NCBI GenBank assembly: GCA_036245525.1
Contig: BTPG01000006.1
Span: 96,418,585 to 96,482,584 of the forward strand
Source of the DNA: Semisulcospira habei
Taxonomy: Eukaryota; Mollusca; Gastropoda; Semisulcospiridae
DNA length: 64,000 bases
Reading direction: 5' to 3'
This document shows, piece after piece, positions 61,027 to 62,250 of the stretch. Both the position numbers and the translations under genes were made by a program. The number at the start of each line of letters is the position of its first letter. Position 1 is the stretch's first letter. A model generated the notes under the pieces. The model was not told the origin of the DNA. It worked only from the letters and a program-made list of their open reading frames with translations, and searched no databases.

Positions 61027-62250
61027 AAGATGCTCATTGGCGAGAAAATGGCCATTTCACAAAAACCGGTTGATCCACACCAGTCAGTACTTTTTCTTAT
61101 TTTTACTAGATATTTTGCATATAGCTGGATAAAAGGGGGATATTAAATGAGTTCGTTAACCAGCATTGCACCTCTAGAACTTTTTGAGTGATAATTAAAT
61201 TTTTTTTTTTTTTATTTTTCACGTTTCTGGGATTAATTTTACGAATTATTTGGGATTAATCTTATTTTACGAAAAAAGCAATCTTCTCATTAATAATCGC
61301 ACGTTTTTTTCATATACGGTATTTACATAAGCCTACACTTACAGTTTGTCTTGGCTGTCAGGTACGATTAGGTCAATTGTGACCTGTATGCCCTATGTGT
61401 GTAAATCACAATTTTCTGCACCACTTTTTCGGAGTCATTTGTAAAACAGCTAACATAACTTTAATTTTTCTTTTACAAAAAACAAACAAACAAAAAAAAA
61501 GAACATCTTCTCATTAATACCCACACATGATTTTTCATAAACAGTGTTTGCTGTTTGTCCCAGCCCTAGGGTAGGATTAGGTCAAAATTGTGACCTGAAT
61601 GCCCTAGGCGTGAAAATCAGCAAGCAATTGCCAAGTTTGATCCTCTAAGTCTAAGTCTAATCTGTCAAATGTTAGTACTGCAATGAGTGACATTATGTAA
61701 CATCAAGTCATCACGATGAACATGGCATCATGGGACTAATGATGCCATGACGTGAAGCTTGAAGTGACGTCATTTCGCTGCTCATGCTATTATTCTTCTT
61801 TAGAATAGCTATGCTACACCAGACCACAGAGCTTATGAATGGCAGGAATCGCTGTGTGTCCGTCTTTATATCTGTGTGTGTGTGCCAGAGTGTGTGGATC
61901 AGAGTAGGAGATGGATTCCTGTCGCTAAACGAGCCCATAAAGCACAATAATGGCGGGAAGCGCCGTGTGTCTGTCTTTATTTGTGTGCGCCAACGTGTGT
62001 GTTGATCAGAGGTTGGCTTAGAGAGGAGGGAAATGGATCAGCATGTAAGCCTAAAAATATGAACTCTGAATGTTCCTAAAAGATAAACGCATGTGAGCTC
62101 CAAACAATACGGTAGACTTTGGGATGAAATCCTCATGTTGTTTTATGTCTGCGAGATCATTTCATCACTTGATCACCACCATAACCTTACCATATTTTCA
62201 AACACCATTCCTTTTTCTCCAATGAGACTTCTGATTTTCTGGATAGGTTC
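14469..62250 (-). CDS. GNS: N-acetylglucosamine-6-sulfatase-like gene, copy 2 (exons 2-12)
   Basis: Eleven exons with matching phases give about 462 residues without exon 1; with a first exon like that of copy 1 the total would be about 516, near the roughly 550 of vertebrate GNS. Motifs: [51 protein letters not shown], and a C-terminal Cys cluster ([16 protein letters not shown]). All exons read open with no stops, so this copy looks functional. Exon 1 lies beyond position 64000. Introns 2, 3, 6, 9 and 10 carry large transposons, stretching the gene to about 48 kb. The copy lies upstream of copy 1 in the same orientation, with a gap of about 4.5 kb. Confidence 0.93.
15934..16025. repeat. TTAA-flanked palindromic MITE, family P2
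   Basis: 92 bp: TTAACCCTTTGGCTTTCAAT on the left, AGAGCCAAAAGGTTAA on the right, with GGTTTTTGTCA-type inner pairing around TCCTGCAGGA. Degraded relatives lie at about 7129-7215, 17890-17956 and 53494-53545. Confidence 0.75.
16001..16166. repeat. 83-bp direct tandem duplication
   Basis: CCGCTACCAAGAGCCAAAAG begins at 16001 and again at 16084, and the two 83-bp units are essentially identical. The duplication copied the right end of the P2 MITE and is therefore recent. Confidence 0.95.
16282..16392 (-). CDS. GNS: GNS copy 2 exon 11
   Basis: 111 nt, phase 0. Encodes [20 protein letters not shown] and [11 protein letters not shown], matching the Cys-rich GNS segment (CVCEDxxNNTYxCVR in vertebrates). 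Acceptor GTTGACAG, donor GTAAGG. Confidence 0.92.
17505..17563. repeat. Short TTAA palindromic element, family P3
   Basis: TTAACCCCTTTGTGCATGCAG pairs with CTGCATGCACAAGGGGCTTA around a short loop. Related copies at 45889-45959 and in the minisatellite at 46140-46640. Confidence 0.7.
17653..17788. repeat. 68-bp direct tandem duplication
   Basis: TATGTCATGTGGATGTATTT starts at 17653 and again at 17721; the two units differ by about one base. Confidence 0.95.
18096..18198. repeat. DIRS B left terminal inverted repeat
   Basis: TTACCGATGGCATTACTATT through GGGTAGTCTCCCTTACCAAC is the inverse of 25766-25896, lacking about 30 bp that the right copy retains. Confidence 0.85.
18280..18377. repeat. 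DIRS B internal complementary region
   Basis: First half (GTAATGCCATCGGTAAGTAT then AAAAAATACATTTTAGAG) is complementary to the left end; second half (TTCAAACTCCTTACTGATGG) to the right end. This end-to-end junction is how DIRS elements rebuild full termini via a circle. Confidence 0.85.
18598..19308 (+). mobile_element. Solo LTR (711 bp) with 5-bp target duplication
   Basis: Begins TGTTTACTG, ends CATACTACA, and is flanked by ACCAC at 18593-18597 and 19309-19313. It contains a TATA-like CTATAAAAGA near 18890 and an AATAAAA signal near 19178, in the order expected for U3 and R on the plus strand. TG...CA ends and a 5-bp duplication fit a Gypsy-type LTR; no internal region or second LTR is present. 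Confidence 0.72.
19385..19440 (-). pseudogene. DIRS B tyrosine-recombinase scrap
   Basis: The minus strand encodes [13 protein letters not shown], corresponding to [13 protein letters not shown] near the catalytic region of elements C and D. The frame ends at once to the right, where unrelated sequence begins; this marks the left limit of the insertion or deletion inside B. Confidence 0.7.
19720..20411 (+). pseudogene. YqaJ-like nuclease remnant
   Basis: Plus-strand frames contain IEKGTRG, then [20 protein letters not shown], then (from 20011) [20 protein letters not shown] and [20 protein letters not shown]. The order RRGRITTS, WGxxxExxAR, YYxQxQxQL is that of the YqaJ viral-recombinase/exonuclease fold (PD-(D/E)XK family). 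At least one frameshift and one stop separate the blocks. In ISL2EU elements this protein accompanies the transposase. Not a live gene. Confidence 0.72.
20757..21484. repeat. Cluster of four degraded P1-type hairpin MITEs
   Basis: Units at about 20757-20950, 21040-21146, 21147-21282 and 21283-21484 each show a GTTCAAG...CTTGAAC-type stem with a TAGCTTGG(C)ACC core. End sequences are decayed but several keep GGTTAA-like ends. Confidence 0.6.
22690..22925 (-). pseudogene. DDE_Tnp_4-type transposase C-terminal remnant
   Basis: The minus strand reads [24 protein letters not shown], then after a frameshift [16 protein letters not shown]. The [13 protein letters not shown] motif is diagnostic for the C-terminal part of THAP/HARBI-like DDE_Tnp_4 transposases. 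Upstream in the same region lies [15 protein letters not shown]. Partner of the THAP exon at 23850-24270. Confidence 0.72.
22926..23849. other. Interior of the ISL2EU remnant, no recognised coding
   Basis: Expected to hold the transposase centre or an intron between THAP and the DDE C-terminus. Only low-complexity CACACA patches near 23484 and 23568 were noted. Confidence 0.4.
23850..24270 (-). pseudogene. THAP-domain remnant of the ISL2EU transposase
   Basis: The minus strand holds [11 protein letters not shown] (first Cys pair), [27 protein letters not shown] and a decayed VTKxTYICSKHF-like segment, then [20 protein letters not shown] in another frame. THAP zinc fingers follow C-x(2-4)-C, a central W and FPK, then C-x2-H; here frameshifts break it. 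THAP is the DNA-binding N-terminus of such transposases. Confidence 0.68.
24336..25545 (-). pseudogene. DIRS B gag-like remnant
   Basis: Recognisable blocks: the N-terminal cysteine module ([20 protein letters not shown] then CETC) near 25430-25500 and [25 protein letters not shown] near 24340-24420, equivalent to the lysine-rich segment of C and D. A G36 run (24740-24775) and frameshifts interrupt it; the capsid-like C-terminus is missing. Confidence 0.75.
25766..25896. repeat. DIRS B right terminal inverted repeat
   Basis: TTGGTAAGGGAGACTACCCA through TAATGCCATCGTTAAGG, inverse of the left repeat 18096-18198. Confidence 0.85.
25955..26170 (-). CDS. GNS: GNS copy 2 exon 10
   Basis: 216 nt, phase 0. 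Encodes [34 protein letters not shown] and [20 protein letters not shown], typical for GNS (NIDLGPTxLDxAG, MDGxSLxPxLR). Acceptor TTGCAG, donor TAT|GTAAGT. The DIRS B end begins about 40 bp after this donor. Confidence 0.93.
26355..27421 (+). mobile_element. 3' end of a LINE (Rex1/Babar-like), 5'-truncated
   Basis: The plus strand encodes [39 protein letters not shown], then, after a shift, [19 protein letters not shown] and [17 protein letters not shown]: the C-terminal region downstream of a LINE reverse transcriptase. An AT-rich 3' UTR follows, ending GATGAATAAAGTTGACTAAA and a short ATTGA-type tail. Lies in intron 9 of copy 2. The clade is tentative. Confidence 0.65.
27763..28261. repeat. 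Tandem-monomer element T1 (about 160-bp units)
   Basis: About three diverged monomers, each with AGTATGCATAG-, ACCAAGTTTGGGTTTGAAGT- and TCAAAATATGGCTATTTT-like blocks; AAGTTTGGGTTTGAAGTTGT recurs at about 160-166 bp. Ends with ATACTCACTTTTGCTTCGCA CGTGAGCC, shared with 38135-38590 and 60262-60596. DIRS C begins right after it. Confidence 0.8.
28302..28476. repeat. DIRS C left terminal inverted repeat
   Basis: TTACCGATGGCATAACTAAT through GATCGGGAGTTTCCCACCAG, inverted copy at 34493-34662 with a few differences. Confidence 0.92.
28548..28643. repeat. DIRS C internal complementary region
   Basis: TCATGCCATCGGTAAGTATT...TACATTTTAGAG is complementary to the left end and TTTTCTCAAAAACTCTTACC...GACTAATAAG to the right end. 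Just before it, GGGACCTCCGAGTCATGC is duplicated (28515-28557). Confidence 0.9.
28792..29860 (-). CDS. DIRS C tyrosine recombinase
   Basis: The catalytic part (29616-28792) is open for 274 residues; the N-terminal core-binding part ([20 protein letters not shown]) lies at 29860-29610 and is joined through a frameshift near 29610. Catalytic residues of the family are visible: Arg in [16 protein letters not shown] (H-x-x-R) about 140 residues later, and Tyr in AQFYLRDL. It would integrate the circular DNA copy of the element at a short homology without target duplication. Confidence 0.85.
29890..31760 (-). pseudogene. DIRS C RT/RNase H, frame-broken
   Basis: Blocks in order: [23 protein letters not shown] (31760-31630), [20 protein letters not shown] and [11 protein letters not shown] (31417-31220), [10 protein letters not shown] with the YLDD active site (about 31090), and the post-RNase H region [20 protein letters not shown] with [12 protein letters not shown] (30190-29900). 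Several frameshifts mean no full protein. Confidence 0.85.
31624..34140 (-). pseudogene. DIRS C gag-like ORF, frame-broken
   Basis: From the 5' side: [10 protein letters not shown], a stop where the other copies have Trp, then [14 protein letters not shown] and CDMCVTW (34120-34000); a tandemly repeated segment ([14 protein letters not shown] twice, 33720-33410); then [35 protein letters not shown] and [20 protein letters not shown] (to about 32270); and, after a 48-bp SINE-tail insertion, [20 protein letters not shown] (32190 onward). The 389-codon piece 33334-32165 is the longest open stretch. Confidence 0.85.
32205..32252 (-). mobile_element. 48-bp SINE-tail micro-insertion in DIRS C gag
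   Basis: Flanked by TCTCCCAAAAGAG at 32192-32204 and 32253-32265. On the minus strand it ends GGCGTTAAACCCAAATAA, the same tail as 13060-13090. It breaks the gag frame after SISPLLGD. Clear evidence of a retroposon truncated to almost nothing. Confidence 0.8.
34493..34662. repeat. DIRS C right terminal inverted repeat
   Basis: GACTGGCGGGAGACTCCCGA through CATGCCATCGGTAAGAG, inverse of 28302-28476. Confidence 0.92.
34726..34829 (-). CDS. GNS: GNS copy 2 exon 9
   Basis: 104 nt. Encodes [20 protein letters not shown] and [14 protein letters not shown]. Acceptor TTTCAG, donor CAG|GTAATGG, as in copy 1. Confidence 0.93.
35019..35137 (-). CDS. GNS: GNS copy 2 exon 8
   Basis: 119 nt. Encodes [20 protein letters not shown] and SSDNGYHL. 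Acceptor GTGTGCAG, donor CTAG|GTATAT. About 96 percent identical to the copy-1 exon. Confidence 0.93.
35192..35401. repeat. TTAA-flanked hairpin MITE, family P1
   Basis: Ends TTAACTCATTTCACCC and GGGGCCAAATGAGTTAA; arms ATTAATGGTAGTTCCAAATTAGC and GTTAATCTGGCACTACCC are diverged. Directly followed by the P4 element. Confidence 0.7.
35406..36141. repeat. TTAA-flanked element P4 (736 bp)
   Basis: Begins TTAACCTTTTGCC and ends GTCAAAAGGTTAA, a 13-bp inverted end with TTAA, again piggyBac-like. No coding capacity. Its right part holds three spaced palindromes: CACAAATGTGTG, GCACGTGTGC and CACACATGTGTG (36025-36125). Confidence 0.6.
36228..36402. repeat. Degraded P1-related hairpin MITE
   Basis: AGTTCAAGGGTGGTTCTGCA and TCTGGCACCACTACTAAACT are the decayed arms. 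Left end lost. Confidence 0.55.
36588..36668. repeat. Near-perfect 81-nt hairpin
   Basis: CATTCTCAAAGTGAGCCCTA continuing GTTCC (36594-36618) pairs with its exact inverse (36638-36662) across a loop of about 19 nt; outer bases add a few pairs and wobbles, for about 31 stem pairs. Size and shape resemble a miRNA precursor or a very young MITE. In intron 7 of copy 2. Confidence 0.85.
37131..37213 (-). CDS. GNS: GNS copy 2 exon 7
   Basis: 83 nt. Encodes [20 protein letters not shown] then IDDYFRN. Acceptor TTGCAG, donor ACAG|GTGGGC. Confidence 0.92.
37250..37463. repeat. TTAA-flanked hairpin MITE, family P1
   Basis: Ends TTAACTCATTCTGCCCGGGA and CGGACACAATGAGTTAA. Arms CAACCATGATAGTTCAAGGG and CCTGGAACTATCATGGTCGA pair closely. 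Confidence 0.85.
37464..38134. other. Intron 6 of copy 2: no feature recognised
   Basis: AT-rich; no ORF, palindrome or known repeat was identified by eye. Confidence 0.5.
38135..38590. repeat. Tandem-monomer element T1 (about 160-bp units)
   Basis: Diverged monomers with AAGTTTGGGTTTGAAGTTGT at about 38143 and 38342, interrupted by a poly-T/poly-G run (38188-38222), ending ATACTCACTTTTACTTCGCA CGTGAGCC. Same family as 27763-28261. Confidence 0.8.
38591..40008. other. Unassigned intron sequence with two TATA-like sites
   Basis: No known protein was recognised in its ORFs (largest 154 codons at 39057-39521). GATATAAAACACC near 39320 and CTATATAAAGCGG near 39738 resemble core promoters, and a C-run lies at about 39770-39792. 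Could be remains of an LTR element or nothing; no paired repeat was found. Confidence 0.4.
40018..43938 (-). mobile_element. RTE-like LINE, full-length in appearance, 9-bp target duplication
   Basis: 3.9 kb, flanked by CTGGCTAGC at 40009-40017 and 43939-43947. One long ORF with an endonuclease and reverse transcriptase, a 5' leader of about 660 bp (43272-43938) and a very short 3' end (CGCGAAGTCAAGCCAAGA on the minus strand). A single ORF without ORF1 fits RTE-type LINEs; proteins of this type are often annotated in databases as craniofacial development protein 2-like. Located in intron 6 of copy 2. The target duplication and single break suggest a recent insertion. Confidence 0.85.
40046..43271 (-). 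CDS. LINE endonuclease/reverse transcriptase ORF (one frameshift)
   Basis: Open from ATG at 43271 for 968 codons to 40365, where the frame has already shifted near 40493; the true C-terminus continues in the frame of 40624-40046. Domains: N-terminal AP endonuclease ([38 protein letters not shown]), reverse transcriptase ([52 protein letters not shown]), then [16 protein letters not shown] and a C-terminal C2H2-like finger [21 protein letters not shown] single extra G explains the break. All catalytic motifs are intact. Confidence 0.9.
43959..44172. repeat. TTAA-flanked hairpin MITE, family P1 (well preserved)
   Basis: 214 bp, ends TTAACCCTTTGAGCACC and GTGCTAAAAGGGTTAA. Arms TTGACCATGATAATTCAAGG through GCCAGATTAGCTTGGTGCC pair almost perfectly with the opposite strand. 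Sits between the LINE and exon 6. Confidence 0.9.
44215..44385 (-). CDS. GNS: GNS copy 2 exon 6
   Basis: 171 nt. Encodes [20 protein letters not shown] and [12 protein letters not shown]. Acceptor TCCACAG, donor AAG|GTAACT. Confidence 0.93.
44386..45401. other. Intron 5 of copy 2: no gene seen
   Basis: A decayed inverted repeat at about 44490-44560 (GGTCTGAGATTTTGGGCC against GGTCCAAAATCACATT) resembles that at 11915-11992. Otherwise unremarkable. Confidence 0.5.
45402..45500 (-). CDS. GNS: GNS copy 2 exon 5
   Basis: 99 nt. Encodes [20 protein letters not shown] and [13 protein letters not shown]. Acceptor TTTCAG, donor ATC|GTAAGT. About 14 percent different from copy 1 at DNA level. Confidence 0.93.
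45889..45959. repeat. Short palindromic element, family P3
   Basis: CTAACCCCCTTGTGCATGCAG pairs with CTGCATGTACAAGGGGGGTTAA. Its sequence resembles the unit of the neighbouring minisatellite. Confidence 0.7.
46017..46082 (-). CDS. GNS: GNS copy 2 exon 4
   Basis: 66 nt, phase 0. Encodes [22 protein letters not shown], matching the HVPLGWxxWxxL region of vertebrate GNS. Intact, unlike copy-1 exon 4. Confidence 0.93.
46140..46640. repeat. Minisatellite, about 50-bp unit
   Basis: Nine or so units of CTTACCCTGATGATATTGAT, ACAGTACATGTGGTTGCATG and CACAGGGGG, with length variants (extra GATAATGAT, extra CAGT). The ORFs across it ([11 protein letters not shown] repeats) are by-products. It starts about 60 bp from exon 4 of copy 2. 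Confidence 0.95.
46664..46878. repeat. TTAA-flanked hairpin MITE, family P1
   Basis: Ends TTAACCCATTCAACCC and TGCTAAATGAGTTAA; arms GGCAGTGCCAGATTAGCTTG and CAAGCTAATCTGGAACTGTC. A partial second copy abuts it (46879-47000). Confidence 0.85.
47041..47229. repeat. DIRS D left terminal inverted repeat
   Basis: TTACCGATGACATGACTTTA through CTTCGCTCG, near-perfect inverse of 53071-53255. A further outer stretch (47004-47040) is found only at this end and in the internal complementary region. Confidence 0.95.
47267..47362. repeat. DIRS D internal complementary region
   Basis: TCATGTCATCGGTAAGTATT...CCTTTTAGAGAAAAATG is the exact complement of the left outer end; TTTCCTCAAAAACATTACCG ATGACATG is the complement of the right end. 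The junction reads as both termini joined head to tail. Confidence 0.95.
47461..48560 (-). pseudogene. DIRS D tyrosine recombinase, single-base frameshift
   Basis: The N-terminal core-binding part begins near [20 protein letters not shown] (48529 leftward), overlapping the RT ORF end. The catalytic Arg lies in [12 protein letters not shown]. Compared with element C one base is missing near 47836 (C encodes [16 protein letters not shown] there). Beyond it the frame resumes with [38 protein letters not shown] (H-x-x-R) and ARFYLRDL (Tyr nucleophile). All catalytic residues remain, so this is a very recent or technical defect. Confidence 0.88.
48368..50647 (-). CDS. DIRS D reverse transcriptase/RNase H
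   Basis: Open for 759 codons. Reverse transcriptase from about residue 85 ([20 protein letters not shown]): [39 protein letters not shown], and the active site SNYLDDLLL. RNase [13 protein letters not shown] (Asp), [12 protein letters not shown] (Glu), [14 protein letters not shown] (Asp), LADSLSR (Asp). A C-terminal extension ([35 protein letters not shown]) occupies the place where DIRS elements may carry a methyltransferase-like domain; I cannot confirm one. The first Met lies inside the gag frame, so translation may need a frameshift or reinitiation. Confidence 0.92.
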   Translation of the reverse strand: MLLLPAAFRPPARLGVAPLGRLDPLLRQPLLWPLSRPPPLAVLDPPGPVSPPGPVPPGDRVAGGLPDCPPALPPPTTSGSPVGGRLAFFSGNWLTLFPDDPWICDTVSAGLRIAFRSPPPLRRSPLWTEIPSDPLKASALRGEVSSLLRKAATEVVRVPYSPAFYSRLFVVPKPGGRWRPVIDLSALNKYITAPSFRMETARALRAAVQPLDFAVSLDLSDAYLHVPMHQASRKFLRFAIDGVVYQFRALPFGLNLSPWVFTRLMDAVVAKARQSSSSPTSNYLDDLLLRNQSETSLASDRDALLRLLAHLGFLVNDGKSDLSPSRRFVHLGMEFATDLNTVRLPAPRIQKIADLAGQLARQDVAPARVWLQLLGLLNAAADLIPLGRLYSRPIQLHLLLHWRPSSGDLTTLVPVPQMLLPHLRRWTDHSWLASGVPLAAPPPQTSLCVDASLTGWGAHLLPRFLSTSGPWPADLAHTHINWLEMQAVWQALQFWEDLLRHRELLVLSDNTTVVAYIQKQGGTRSPDLCMLLYRMMRWCEDRGITIRARHIPGHLNVLADSLSRCGQLLHTEWTLRQDIFRMICARWETPQVDLFATRWNHQLPLFVSPIPDPLAWAVDALSIPWDGLVAYAFPPTVLVPKVLLKLRGCSAVLLLVAPFAWNRSWTTDLLSLATDPPLLLPAPRTMLKQPRQPLFHPCPERLLLHAWRLCGKPSELEATRVQQWRRSLRPADLPPSESTRESGESCVPGALSTACRPRN
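50448..52547 (-). CDS. DIRS D gag-like protein with Cys module and RS-rich domain
   Basis: Open for 699 codons. Residues about 25-70 hold a seven-Cys module: [34 protein letters not shown] (C-x2-C-x12-C-x2-C-x2-C-x5-C-x2-C). A twice-repeated segment follows ([20 protein letters not shown]). Residues about 200-330 are Arg/Ser-rich ([20 protein letters not shown]). Then [35 protein letters not shown] and a capsid-like C-terminus ([40 protein letters not shown]). The last part is best conserved between all copies. Role as nucleic-acid-binding gag is inferred from position. Confidence 0.85.
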   Translation of the reverse strand: MEYLGVGLGSLVRLCDLVLFVCCRNQMLTCAQCGDFKWPTDDHAVCLPCSGCASDHLCDVCATWPEIRWSDLWSFYRRERPPSAISRPTPVDVAPVVTTALPRLGLSERIDRRDPALFADQRTATAATPADPSGGSVCRQSARLTEPGLQQFATSRPTLTGLAPLSLHDKPADPSGGSVHRHRALLTESGQERRQPQPTRHSRAPDLSRSTVSARHSRSPRERRRKDRSPRRERRRSPRLSSSRARSRSPSHRSMRSPRHRHRRPSSRDRHSSSVVRRTSPRRRSRAPDRTPPRSFPRSPRRSPPPSSLPAHTRASREVRDAPPPKLRPSVVPHPPSRHPLDEEALSLLPEDSVSALLEEDARSLSPSDVGADVPSTLPSSSRAETLLALDEAARIIAATLPADSCPASPPLKRKVSAFVDAERQVKRFKSLPQPPGFKELRDVFSAHLQLPASREPVFFSDRRWPAGLDIAFRRDWYAGHSQAFSIPLPAIDPPAVSQAGGSALLRRSLPRGLDLTASLVRNTLACAGFLELLTQALVRRVEGAWHPSITPLLGDLLVLAEVANRAAYHSSVNAMAASTNCDLMRRDALLLACREIPPDLRAQLRRAPLGGPLLFGDTWSSVRASNPDRWPVSAPPPRRFPSSRQARGRASRSVRPAAASAPALAPEQAPAFGRPRPSRARVPAWPRPARRPGRGRAT
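53071..53255. repeat. DIRS D right terminal inverted repeat
   Basis: CGAGCGAAGTAGCAAAACTG through CATGTCATCGGTAA, inverse of 47041-47229. It continues outward as TGTTTTTGAGGAAAC, unique to this end and the internal region. Confidence 0.95.
53703..53737. repeat. Perfect 16-bp hairpin
   Basis: CAAAACATTTTGCCCT and AGGGCAAAATGTTTTG separated by 3 nt. In intron 3 of copy 2; function unknown. Confidence 0.9.
54233..54436 (-). CDS. GNS: GNS copy 2 exon 3 (sulfatase signature)
   Basis: 204 nt, phase 0. Carries [13 protein letters not shown] and [20 protein letters not shown], ending GKYLNM. Acceptor TTCAACAG, donor ATG|GTAAGA. About 97 percent identical to copy 1. Confidence 0.95.
54437..56435. 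other. Intron 2 of copy 2: no gene recognised
   Basis: AT-rich, with scattered short ORFs only. Plus-strand 54590-55700 has faint mariner-like features (ACCAAAAAGTCTCGATAGTT, GACCATGTGATGTCATC on the reverse) but no alignable transposase could be read, so no call is made. A G-rich run lies at 56158-56225. Confidence 0.4.
56436..56936. repeat. Tandem-monomer element T1, left part
   Basis: Several diverged units containing CTTGTGACCCTTGATCTTTC, TAGTATGCATA and GTTTGTCAAAATATGG. Interrupted by the LINE at 56945-60253; resumes at 60262. Confidence 0.8.
56945..60253 (+). mobile_element. RTE-like LINE, full-length in appearance, decayed ORF
   Basis: 3.3 kb inserted into the T1 element with GTATGCAT at 56937-56944 and 60254-60261. 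A GC-richer leader (56945-57222) precedes one long ORF, and the 3' end is a short (TAAG)n run, typical of RTE tails. Orientation is opposite to the sulfatase gene; it lies in intron 2 of copy 2. It differs strongly from the LINE at 40018-43938, so two LINE lineages are present. Confidence 0.85.
57223..60238 (+). pseudogene. LINE endonuclease/reverse transcriptase, 1 frameshift and 3 stops
   Basis: Endonuclease: [33 protein letters not shown], then (after a shift at the C run near 57480) [41 protein letters not shown]. Reverse transcriptase: [69 protein letters not shown], then [20 protein letters not shown] and [19 protein letters not shown]. In-frame stops at 58244, 58859 and 59081 (the last replaces Gln in TDQIATLR). 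All pieces after the shift share one frame. Confidence 0.9.
60262..60596. repeat. Tandem-monomer element T1, right part
   Basis: Continues T1 after the LINE: GTATCAAGTTTGGGTTTGAA, ACCACAAATTATCCTTGGG-type block, and the shared end ATACTCACTTTTGCTTTGCA TATGAGCC. Confidence 0.8.
60597..62190. other. Intron 2 of copy 2: low-complexity and diverged duplications
   Basis: A T run at 60991-61022; a two-fold diverged duplication (61278-61420 and 61505-61625, sharing CTTCTCATTAATA and ATTAGGTCAA...TTGTGACCTG); another (61840-61950 and 61950-62030, sharing GTGTGTCTGTCTTTAT). No gene seen. Confidence 0.55.
62191..62250 (-). CDS. GNS: GNS copy 2 exon 2
   Basis: 60 nt, phase 0. Encodes [20 protein letters not shown]. 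Acceptor TGTGTGCAG, donor ATG|GTAAGG. The first copy-2 exon in the window; exon 1 must lie right of position 64000. Confidence 0.9.

Noticed and set aside
3298..62250. Two genes being one gene with alternative exons
   Set aside because: Each exon 2-9 appears once per copy in order, and a terminal exon with stop (14469) and a first exon with signal peptide (9997) lie between the two sets.
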